NCBI RefSeq assembly: GCF_000471905.2
Contig: NW_006499436.1
Coordinates: forward strand, 3,869,272-3,933,271
Direction: 5' to 3'
Source of the DNA: Amborella trichopoda
Taxonomy: Eukaryota; Streptophyta; Magnoliopsida; Amborellales; Amborellaceae
Length of the DNA stretch: 64,000 bases
The position numbers and the translations under genes are program-made. Positions 1-10,160 of the stretch are shown in pieces; position 1 is the first letter of the stretch; each line of letters starts with the position of its first letter. Below the pieces are notes generated by a model that saw nothing but the letters and a program-made list of their open reading frames with translations, was not told the origin of the DNA and did no database searches.

Positions 1-1136
1 AGAAAATGAGACTGTCACTACTAGTACACAATGACCACAAACACTCCAAGCAGCTGGAGATAACATCGGACAGCTGGGGTGTGCCATTTCCAAACACAAA
101 TTCTGAGGAAAAATTTCTCAGACAGCCTGATCAATGATACATGTGAGCAACATAATTTTACATTTGACAGCTAGAGGTGATTGTGACATTTTTCTATCAA
201 AGGTAAACAGTCCTATTGTACACTTTGCCAATCAACCATTTTGATCTACCAATTATTGTTTTTCTTTTGATCCTCCAATACTTAGATATTGAATATTAAG
301 TACCTTTTCACAATTTTAGAATGGTATATCTTTTTAATTTTTCATTTTTCTTCAACTTGGACATATAATATAGTGTCACCCTCTTTTGCTAGTACCTTGA
401 TGATGATGGCTGAGCAATAAGCCATTTGGATCTGGTAATGATGGGCCCAAGTTATGATAAATTGAGGAAGCTACTTTTAAAAAGAAATTTCAGTAAGCAG
501 ATAAAATTTTCAGATGTATGAAGAATTTTTTACTAACTATATGTCACATTATGTCAAACGTCGAGGCCAATCATAACTACAATGAAAGCAGAACCAAGCA
601 TAGATATATAGAACAGTATTATTCACTATTATTGAATCAAGGTCAATAGCATTTTTAAAATTTCAGGCTTACTGATATTTGAATAGTAGCATAAATGTAT
701 TGAATTACCCAATATATGTATCATGTCTAGAGCTGGAGAGAGAATCATTAGACACCTCGAATATCGCTAACCAGTGACTGGTTTGATTTGGCCCCCATTC
801 ACGAAAGACAAGGGTATGGACTGGGTCAAGCCTTAATTCTATAGCAGTGTCCATGTTACAGTGAAGTGCATTTCCATTCCCTAGTAGAGGCTACACTTTC
901 AAGAGTAATGCTCTGGTTTTTCAACTATCCCCTGAGATTGCACTCTCATGGGCGCTTGGTACTATGAGAACCAGTTTTTTGGTAGTCAACCTTTTGGCTT
1001 GTTCATTGTAGGTGGCTCCATCCAGCTTTGTACTAGATTTGTGACAAGATGGCTTTCAACTCCTAGGGAATTCCTTTTCTTAGAAGATCATAGAGTTATG
1101 GTTCTCTAGGTCGATTTTTGTCATTAACTCCCTAGT
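1..1136. other. No gene recognised
   Basis: AT-rich plant DNA. I see no coding pattern, RNA gene or terminal repeat. If the minus-strand host gene to the right has further exons, this would be intron or 3' flank. Confidence 0.4.
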
Positions 1137-1312
1137 GATGAAACTTGGGACTCTAGTAGTTGGACTTTCAACAAAACTTATCTAGTAACTTATGATGTTG
1201 GTGAAAGGAGATTGCCATTGTTATGATGAAACTTGGGACTTTAGTGGTTGGACTTTCAACAAAACTTGTCTAGTAACTTATGGTGTTGGTCGACAGAGAT
1301 TGTCATTGTCAT
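1137..1312. repeat. Tandem duplication, 88-bp unit, two copies
   Basis: The block starting GATGAAACTTGGGACT at 1137 recurs at 1225 with about 10 mismatches. Both copies contain TTGGACTTTCAACAAAACTT and finish with ATTGyCATTGyCAT. I do not recognise the parent sequence. Confidence 0.85.
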
Positions 1313-2097
1313 AATGTCATCTGTTGGACACACAAGCCATTCAACAAGGAACATCCAATTAAACTCATCGGCATCCAAAGTGATACAAATTCTGTGTGTC
1401 ATCAAAAGTTGGGGCAGATGCTAGTTGTCAATTTGTCTCTTCTTTATCCTCTACTTGAAATGACCCCTCATCAGTTCTAGTTTTCTATTTGTTCTTTACT
1501 GTTGGGGAATGGAATAAATTTTCTTCCGAAATGTTTAAGATACTTGTATAGAAAAAAAAAACACTTATGGAAAATATGACTTGCATGTCCGGGACCATCT
1601 TGTGTCTCATGTGTAAAGAATGCAAACCCAGAATATGAAGGGGACCAGCACATCCATACAAGTATTCTAGCACTACAATTTACAAAATTCCAACAAATAT
1701 GAAAACTGAAAATTTCGACAAATATAAATACTAAAAATACATGAAAAAATTATTCTGGCAACAAATTTTTAAATTTTTTCTAATAAGTGACTATCATTCA
1801 TTTGTGTGGTACATCAAGTTGCACGAAAGATATAGAGAGAATGTAAATCAGAAGCCAAGGATTCAAGGAAGAGTGAAAAAAAAAAGACAACCTAAGGATT
1901 GGAGAAGTGTCTAGTCGAAGGAGGCCAGCAATCCTAAACTCTATACAAAGTGGTCTCACTGTAATCCTTGGCCAATTGATCTGCCTCTTTAGTATGTTGA
2001 AAAGATCTCCACCGTACATGCTAAAAGCGCGACTCCTCAAAGTAATCAGCCACCCCCTACTCAATTGTATAAAAAAAAAATTCGAAAAATAAAATAA

Positions 2098-2306
2098 AAC
2101 TGCCTGTTTGCATTTGCGTATTATATGCAACAAACGCAAAATGTGACGTGCCTCATTCACTACCAGGTGACATCAGGATACCTACAGTACCCCAATATTT
2201 TGTGCAAAAAATGGGGAATATCCCCATCTTTCCCAGAAAGGTGTTTTAGAGCTGTATGTGTTTTACTTCATCAAGACTAGCCTAGTGCACGTATGCAAAC
2301 AGGCCC
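2098..2306. mobile_element. Tourist-like (PIF/Harbinger) MITE candidate
   Basis: The left end reads tGCCTGTTTGCATttGcGT and the right end, reverse-complemented, reads GGGCCTGTTTGCATacGTG, so the termini are inverted repeats. The trinucleotide TAA lies directly outside both ends (2095-2097 and 2307-2309), which is the target-site preference of PIF/Harbinger elements. At about 209 bp with no coding content it would be a non-autonomous MITE. The exact left edge is uncertain by 2-3 bases because the first bases do not match the other end. Confidence 0.5.
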
Positions 2307-2435
2307 TAAGTGTTTAAGTGGGGTTACTCACAAACTGCATTACCCAGACACAGGTGTTGGTTTTGGACATGTTTCTACGGTGTCTGACCCAGCAGCCCCA
2401 AAATCAGAACCAGGCAAGCGACGCCTGTACAACCA

Positions 2436-2557
2436 CTTTTTCAAGAATTAAAAATAGTTCAAACAAAAAGTGAAGTGAAAAAGCAATAAAAACACTCTTT
2501 TTCAAGAATTAAAAATAGTTCAAACAAAAAGTAAAGTGAAAAAGCAATAAAAACACT
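2436..2557. repeat. Tandem duplication, 61-bp unit, two copies
   Basis: The unit CTTTTTCAAGAATTAAAAAT... at 2436 is repeated from 2497 with a single G/A difference. The near identity points to a recent duplication. No gene is associated. Confidence 0.95.
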
Positions 2558-5500
2558 CAATAAAAAGGCATAGGGCCATGTCGAACCTAGGATGGTAAAA
2601 TTTAAAAGCACCAGAACTTGTAAGCCATCATTAAAATTATGCCACGTTTTAAGCAAAAATACACAATATATACGTTTCTAAATCTCTCTTTATCATTTCG
2701 CATACCAGACATTTTAAAACATGATATTTTTATGGCGTTTCTAGATAACACAGATCACAAAATAGTTATTAAGATATTCTAGGCAGGATACACTTTATCC
2801 AAATATTATTATGTAATCAGGAAGGTCTTTTATCATGAAATTATGAGAATTCATCATATTGGTAAAATATGAATTTAAAGTATAAAATTTGATTTCAAAT
2901 TTCAAAACATCCTAGTTGCAACTTGTCAACTTATAAAATCTAGCCTTTCTTTTATTAATCATGTATCTTAAGCCACTATGGATCATATTTAACATGTTTT
3001 AAATATTTGCAGCCCATGCTAACTGTTTATTCTTCTACCCAGGCAAACCCATTCTTTACTAATTTTTGGGTGACTTGAACTTGCCCAACACTTCTTCTTC
3101 TTTTTCAGTTACCATTATGCTCTATCTATGTAGGCAATTGCATTATGCAACCTTTTAAGGTAACTTCAATAACATTATGTCTTCCTATATCTCAGAGTAA
3201 CTTACTTTCCCAATATATTCTCCCTTAAATTACTTATTTGGTCCTATCAAATATTGAACAAGAAAGGGATGAACTGTAAAGGCCTATTTGGATACCCACA
3301 AACTTGTGGCCAAGCCTACCGGTAAGCAGTTATGCTCTTTGAAAGTGTATTGACTATAGAGAAACCCTAAAATAAGCCACCCATGTTTTGTGGGAACAAT
3401 TTGCGATAAGCACAAATACGCGCTTATTGAGGCCGCCAAACTGGCAGTAATTGTTGCTTTAAATTTGTATTCACATGCGACGGGTTATACCTCATATTGG
3501 AAAGACAATATATTGTTTTAAAAATCCAAAGCTTCCTTTTCTAAAAGCCCACACGAATGGCACGCATGAACCATGTGTCAGGCCCCGTGTCAGGCCATGT
3601 CAACACAACAGCTTAAAATGGGGCGCCCATGTAACACATTTGAGCGAAAAAAGCTCAATTTGTAATTTTTTTGCTTGCTGCAATCAATGTTAGATAGGAG
3701 TTTGCTCTGAAGAAGAAATCCAACTTTTGAGAGACGCAAATTGACTTGACAGCACTTAGAGCAGGCCTCTGAATATCCACAAACCCAAGACCAACTATGA
3801 AAATGCAACATAGAGCTGAAAGCAAACATGCAGAACCAAAACAGGAAAACCTTTAGGCAATAAGTAGTAGAATTACTCTCTAAGGAATATGTGTGAATAA
3901 CAACTTCATATCTAGAGAAAGATAAGGAGAAAACTTGATCAATTGTCACCTAGTCACCGGTATAATCATGGATCATCTGAGAACTTGGGTTGTGATAATT
4001 TCCCCATACACATGAATGTTTCTATAGCCACTATTAGTACAACTTGAAGGTTTCATGAAATATGTTAAATGTGCATGGAAAGAAAAGACAGAGACCTATT
4101 TTCATATTACAGTAAGTTAAAGCTTGTAATCAACATCTAGATGGTTTTGTAATACGCTTATCTGGTAGGACATTTTTTTAGAGGGTTAGCGTTTGTTAGT
4201 TCGTAACAATACATGTGTAATCATGATATTATACCATAATGTACACGTCCCTCTAACTTATGCATCACATGCACAATGTAGGAAAGGGGGTGTAAAAAGT
4301 TTTTTTGAAACTTTTAACTTTGAATTAAGGGGGGAGGTTCGGGGAGGGGAAGAGGGGGGTTGTAAAAAGTTGCATCTGCATGTTGTAGGAAAGCAGGGTG
4401 TAGAAAGTTGCATATGCCCAATGCACCAGTGTCGACATGATATGACACCAATACTGAAGCTGGAGACACCTAGGATATTTGTAAATAGAAAACAATAATG
4501 CAAATATAATAATATAAATATGACAAATAAAATTTGTCCACCATAATATGGTATGAGTACATCTATTTAGCGAAGTATACAAGGTATACTCTACTGTACG
4601 ATTGAGTTGGACACTGCCGTCTGTATCCTGTCACAGATTTTGGGAAATGTATCCCACTCCTCATATCAGTGCTCACATCCGTATGTGTGCATCTTCAGTC
4701 CGTATTATGCTTACAACAAATGAGTCTCGACTGTTTCTGGCTCCCATTTTGGACACTTGCAAATTCATGCAGATATTTATGGAAATTATCTCATTCATTT
4801 CCCAGAATCACCCCCTACATTCACTTCCTAGTCTAGCAACCATGCTACCATTTTATTTCTTTTAAACAAAAAACCTACTTGCAGATGATGCTTTAGAAGT
4901 GGCCTAGGTGACCACCTAGGCAACCCTAGAGGTTGGCAATTGAAATCCACTTCCCCTATGCCAAAGCGACCCGATTGGGCCAAATTAACTGCAGGTGGCC
5001 ACAGCAGCCCTCAATGGAACCCATGAGTATAAATAACCCTCAAGTAAGGGGAATATTGGTCCTTTCACCTCCTTTTAAGGAGGGATAAGGAGTAGGAGGG
5101 TTTTCCAAAACACGCATTGCATCTCTAGCCGACTTTTGGGCCACAAAGTCAGATCCTATTCAATTGTATTTTGAAAAGGTAAAGCACGTTTAAGTAAACA
5201 ATGACATGAAGCCTAACCTTTTGGTTTCAAAACTTCAAAGTATCTTAGAAGAGGTGTGTATAAGATGTGTAGAGGCTATGTTTGCACCTCCAACATCCAA
5301 AATCTGGGATTACACAGAATGCCATACCCACACATCACTCACCAATATCATCACAGTGAGTTACATAAAACTACTAATGGTGTACTCAACATTTATTCAG
5401 CATACATGTAGCATGTATGCATACACAAATAAAGTTACTTTATTTTTCAAAATAATGCAAAAATATATGGAACCTTCCTTTTTCATTTCCTATTTCCGGC

Positions 5501-5927
5501 CACCTTGAACTACAGGTGCCACATAGGTTACCAAGGTGCTGCCTACAAAATTTTTAGTGCAGTGCTAGGGAAAAATAAGGGAGGTTAGCCAGAAGAGCTG
5601 TTTATCTCAATGGCATAACCGTAAATGATAACATTGATACGCATTACTTCTTTGCTACATTCAGATCAATACAAGCTGCACTGCGTTATCTCATACAGCA
5701 AACGCCATCCACATCGGCTGATTTAAGAGTATACATTATCAATTTATAAACAACTTCAGGATAGTTCAGCTATTGGTTTTTAGCCTCATCAGTACTTACA
5801 ATTAAAAAAGCAAACTCAGCTTGAAGGTACATGATATTGAATATGCCGCCTTAAAGAAAGAGATTCACACCAAATAGAGCACTTCTTTAATAAACAAAAT
5901 TGGATGACCATCTAATGTGTCAGAGGT
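2558..5927. other. No gene recognised
   Basis: AT-rich sequence with short fortuitous reading frames only. I looked on the minus strand for further exons of the host gene whose fourth exon ends at 5928 and found none. The stretch may be 3' flank or a further intron of that gene. Confidence 0.4.
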
Positions 5928-6036
5928 TCAATTCTTAAGTTTTTTAGACAGTTTACCCTTTCTAGAACTACTAGAACCATTGGCTACATTTGCTCTCTTC
6001 ACAGAAGTCCTGCTATCTACAGCCCTTTCTGCAGAT
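5928..6036 (-). CDS. Host gene exon 4 (last exon recognised; may be internal)
   Basis: The acceptor GCTTTTGGCAG precedes 6036. The first base completes an Arg codon begun in exon 3, and translation continues as SAERAVDSRTSVKRAN followed by a Ser-rich stretch and a Lys-rich tail, to a TGA at 5928-5930. An alternative is visible: the donor AAGG|GTAAAC would end the exon at 5957 after SSSSRK plus one base and remove the last nine residues and the stop. If used, a further exon must lie left of the window, because I found no SAP-like coding sequence between 1 and 5950. The composition (Ser, Arg, Lys) suits a nuclear linker region. Confidence 0.75.
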
Positions 6037-7347
6037 CTGCCAAAAGCAACGCAAAGACGAATCAATAAAGGATGGCAACATTACCAATCAGAAGGAAAAA
6101 AGAAAGATGACAACACTATTTGATAAGAAAACGAAAATCAAGGGCACAATTTGATGAAATTGTGGCCACACAACATGCACACTCTGCAAAAAAAGTCCTA
6201 TATGAGGTTCTCAGCTATAGAACACTAAATCTTTAATGAAGCTTGTATACGTCTCACTCTATAGTTGCAATAAACAAGTAAAATCTCCGAAACCTAACAG
6301 CAGTCCATTGTTCATTGTTGCATAAGTAAAATACTAAGTAGAAACAATTCCACCATCAATGGAGAACGAAGATTAACTCAAAAAACGTTATTTTTCATAA
6401 TAGACTATGGGCTCATCTGGATGCCACCCCAACACATGTTTCAGCTTCGTTTGTTTGTTTGTTTTTGGTTTTTTTTTTGTGTTGTGTGTGTTTTTTTTTG
6501 GGGGAGCAGGGGGGGGCGGGAGATTTTAGGTCGCACCAAGTTTGTCATTGAGTGGCTCCTTCCATTGTCACTCTAGAATCCCATGTAGGAGTGGGTACAT
6601 GGAAAATGCCGTTGTTCTCTAAGTGAGATGAAAATAAAAAATACTACTTTTCATCCCACTTGCAAAACACAGCATTTGTTGGAAGTCAAAACATACATTG
6701 TTCAAAATGTACCTTGCGGCCAAACGAGATAAAATTTACATTGCTTAGATAACCTTATTGGTGAAGGAGGAAACCATAACTATTTACATCATTTTATACA
6801 CCAAGCACATGTTTCAGAGCTGATCAAAGAAATCATTAAATACCCAGATGTCAACAAACTCCCATAGCAAGCCAGTGACTAGAAGGCCCAAAATGATAAT
6901 GTAGCTCACATGGGCACCTAAGGCACTACATTGTCTAGAATGTCAACAGCTAAAGCAGTTCTAAGCTAATAGGCATACGCTCAAAAAATTTAAAACTTAG
7001 CCCAAAACACTGAAAAATAAAAGAAAAGAACAAAAACGGGGAAAAAAAACAAGCATCAAACATATTAACAAGGACATGACTTCAAGGGGAGATCCTCTGA
7101 GGGATTACCTTTCATTTGAAATTTGAAATTGAAATCACAAAGCTTATAGAAATTGTGCAACTAGGATTTGGTCCGTCCATACAGCCCAGCAAGTCAACAA
7201 TGCATTGTCAGAGTAAGTGTAAAGAATGTGAAAGAGCACATCAATGTGGAGAATGGCCTAAGAAACATTATTGAGAAACTTAAGGAGTCTTTGTGTGTGT
7301 GTGTGTTGTAAATATATATGTGTATGTATAAGTATGGAGTTGAGAAC
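6037..7347. other. Intron 3 of the host gene, 3' part
   Basis: Non-coding. It contains a low-complexity G/T-rich run at about 6449-6520 (repeated GTTT, then poly-T and poly-G tracts) and a short GT run near 7291-7305. No other structure recognised. Confidence 0.5.
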
Positions 7348-7381
7348 AAAGTACAAACTAGTGGTAACAGTCTTAAGTGTA

Positions 7382-7811
7382 GCCGTCGATATGACGACAC
7401 TTCTAGGGCCATCCTCTCCTCCTGGCTCATTTCTTCCTTATCCATCTGTCTCCCCCGAGGTCATCTATCTTCCTTCAGTTTCTTCCTCTAACCTTGCCAA
7501 ACAGTATAAATCCTCCCTGGTGGGGGTATTCCATCCCTAGAGAGACGACGCTAAAGGTATCAAGAGTTGGGCCAGAATGGGTGGCAGGAACCTGGCCGTC
7601 GATATGACTTCACTTTTGGGGCCATCCTCTCCTTCTGGCTCGTCTCTTCTTTATCCATCTGTCTCCCCCGGCCTCATTTCTATTCCTTTAGCTTCTTCCT
7701 CTAACCTTGCCAAACAGTTTAAATCTTCCCTGGTGGGGGTATTCCACCCCGAGTGAGACGACGCTAAAGGTATCATGAGTTGGGCCAAGGATGGGTGGCA
7801 GGAACCTGGCC
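7382..7811 (+). repeat. Tandem repeat at the 5' end of the LINE, about 213-bp unit, two copies
   Basis: GCCGTCGATATGAC starts both copies (7382 and 7595), and both finish with GGGTGGCAGGAACCTGG. Each copy contains its own ATG (7391 and 7604) and encodes the same peptide with SSSNLAKQ and SSLVGVFHP. Differences are scattered and include a 1-nt indel near the end of the first copy. This could be a duplicated internal promoter region or a duplicated start of ORF1. Confidence 0.9.
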
Positions 7812-10158
7812 TATCGTGTAGACAACTCTCTAATAAGTCTTTCTTGTTCTCCTTCCCTTCTGTGGAAGGAGCTCTATTCACACTTTGGAGCTCCACCAAA
7901 GTCTCTTTCAGGGGAGCTTCCCTATCTCTCTCTAGGTGGTCCGAAGATTAGGGTGCTTTTCGTTGCCAAAAAGTTTGGCTTTCGGCAACCTCTATCCCTC
8001 TCCACTCTTGGTGCCTTGACATTTTCAAAGCTATTGGTAACACGTGTGGCTCCTTTGTGGCTGTCCACTGGCATTCTATGGCAAGCGTCCTGCTAGGTTC
8101 TCTGTTGTTGATAGTAGACGTTTTAGACCCCCAAACCATCCTCCCTTCCTTTGGCTCGAAGTGGCGGGGGCTTACTTTCAGGTGCTGCTTTCTTGGTCTG
8201 TAGCCTCCCCACCTTCCCCTTGGTTTGTTTTGTCGTTGGACCATCACCTGAGCAGTCCAAACTCGCTGGCTCCTCCTTTGGATACTCAGGAGCCATGGAT
8301 TGTTGTCTCGAGCAAACGTCGGATCAGAAATTTTGCTCATCGCCACTATCCTCAGCATCGCCTGCCTCAGGAGAGTTTGAATTAACCTGTTTGAGCTCCA
8401 CCACGAGGTCACCCTACTCCCCAGGCCACTTGCACCGCCATCTCCGTATCTGCCCCCTCCACCTTGTCTCCTGGACAAACGGGCCTCAGACCCATTAGCC
8501 CCACCTCTGATAGCAGACATCACCACTGACCATGCCAAGACCGTTCCATTTTTGGACGACACACGTCGTTTCGAGGGGAACACAGTTGGGGGCGCCTCTG
8601 ACATTCAGCTGCCCCTTTGTCAGCTTTCTTGTAATGTTTGTACCAGCCAACTCCCTTTCCGTGCTCCTTTCGTTGAGTACTCGTCTTTTTAGGACACCTT
8701 GTCAACCTCAATTTCCCACCCCTCAACCTCCATTCCCCTCCATCGGTCCCCTTGCGACCTTGTTGATGACATTGGTCGGGTGCAGGCTTTCTCTCCTGCC
8801 ACCTTTCAACCCCTTGTACCCCACCCCAAAGCTACCTGTGCTGTTGGTCAATCTATGCCCCTCCCTTCCCTCTTCACCCCCATCCACTTCGGCTCCATCC
8901 CCTTTTATTATCACCTACCCCTCACCGATTTCGGCCTTCCCTCAACCTCGCCGCCTGATCCATCTTCCCCTACCACCCCTGTCCTTCATGCAGCACTACA
9001 GCTACCGTTACCTATGCCCTTGGGCGCCTCGCCGCCCTTTCACCTTTCCCTGGACCCGTTTGCTCCGTCACCCATTCCTCCTCCACCTCCTCCCCCTTTT
9101 CTCTCTCCCTTCAAGCGAAGTCCTTCTTGTCGCGTGCCTGCATCCCCTCCTCCCCTTATTGAATTTTTTCTCCAAGAACCCTAGCAGAGGAAGCCCACCC
9201 CCCCCCCCCCCCTGTGGATCCCGGTGTATCATCTATGGTGGCACCCCCAACCAATACGGATCCTCGTTTTTTCCCTGCCCCTCTTCTTCCTGTTTTGGTT
9301 GGGGTTCCTACTGGCCCTTTCAATGGGAAACCCACCCACCAACCACTATCCATCCCACCATCTCTTTTCGGAGAACCTTATCCCTCCGACCTACCCATCA
9401 CCGCTATTCAATCTCCCCTTTTGTCGACTCCCCCGGACCCTTAGCTTTTGTAGGGTTCTGTCTCCCCCCTAACCCCCTTTGCACCCCCTATTGAACCAAT
9501 TCTTCTCCCCGTTTTATCTCTGCCCCCTAAGGCCACTTCCCCCTCCTCATTCCCTAACCCTTCCACTTTTACCGTCCAGGAAGCAGTTGTCGATCTTCAC
9601 AATGAGCCCCCTACCCGTCATGTCCTCACGAGGGTCCATGTGCAACCACCCGAGGTCTCCTTGGAGGACCATGGCAACTCTTTAGCAGAGGACCATGGAA
9701 ACTCTTTAGCGGAGGACCCTTTCGGTCTCATATCTGGCATTTTCTCGCCCACCTCGACAAATGGTCTTCCATCCCTGGATCTGCCTGCCCTACCTTTGCC
9801 AGTTGTTGGATCGTCGTCACCTTCTCTCAATACTTCGTTGTCACCTTCAATGGACTATGGATACGTTGACGGTGTGGACCCAAGTCAGGGTAACATCCAT
9901 GACGTCTTGAATGTGGTAGGCTTCCTCCACACAGAACCCGAAGGACCATTTCCTGAATTTTTCAAAGGCGTTACTCAATCAAAATTCCAGGTAAGCAAGA
10001 AGGGTAGTCACAAGCTCGCAAACTCGGCCTGCATCTTGAACTTTGACCAACCCTCTTCCTCAAACCCCTCGGTTTCCCCTATTTTAGCACAGCTTCCCTC
10101 CAAGGGGTTCCTGCTCAGACAATCCCTTCGGAACTCGCTTCTCTCTCTATCGTCTTAA
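7391..10158 (+). pseudogene. LINE ORF1 (gag-like, DUF4283 type), broken
   Basis: After the repeats the frame reads GVFHPE-stop-DDAKGIMSWAK, where the stop (TGA) is one transition from CGA. It continues through SNKSFLFSFPSVEGALFTLW and KAIGNTCGSFVAV, which match the DUF4283 region of plant LINE ORF1 proteins. This domain binds RNA and would package the element transcript. The part from about 8.5 to 9.6 kb is proline-rich, C-rich DNA. A 15-base C run at 9198-9212 marks a frame change. The C-terminal segment from 9640 is open to the TAA at 10156-10158 and carries a small internal repeat (EDHGNSLAEDHGNSLAED). At least four frame changes or stops make it non-functional. Confidence 0.8.
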
Positions 10159-10160
10159 TG
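10156..10160 (+). other. TAATG stop-start overlap between LINE ORF1 and ORF2
   Basis: The ORF1 stop TAA (10156-10158) shares its last A with the ORF2 start ATG (10158-10160). The ORF2 protein then begins MLIASWNIQGLG, the conserved start of the LINE endonuclease, so this ATG is very likely the genuine start. A UAAUG overlap is the arrangement reported for termination-reinitiation in the insect LINE SART1. Confidence 0.8.

Noticed and set aside
4880..4990. SINE or tRNA-like segment with a box B-like GGCAATTGAAATCC
   Set aside because: No convincing box A at the right distance, no A-rich tail and no target duplication.
6405..6735. MITE with ends GGGCTCATCTGG and, inverted, CTCGTTTGG
   Set aside because: Only about nine bases match imperfectly, and no target duplication is visible.
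8532..9494. A 320-codon proline-rich plus-strand frame
   Set aside because: It is an out-of-frame reading of the C-rich part of LINE ORF1. The likely ORF1 frames are the ones with SPATFQPLVPHP before the C run and PAPLLPVLVGVPTG after it.
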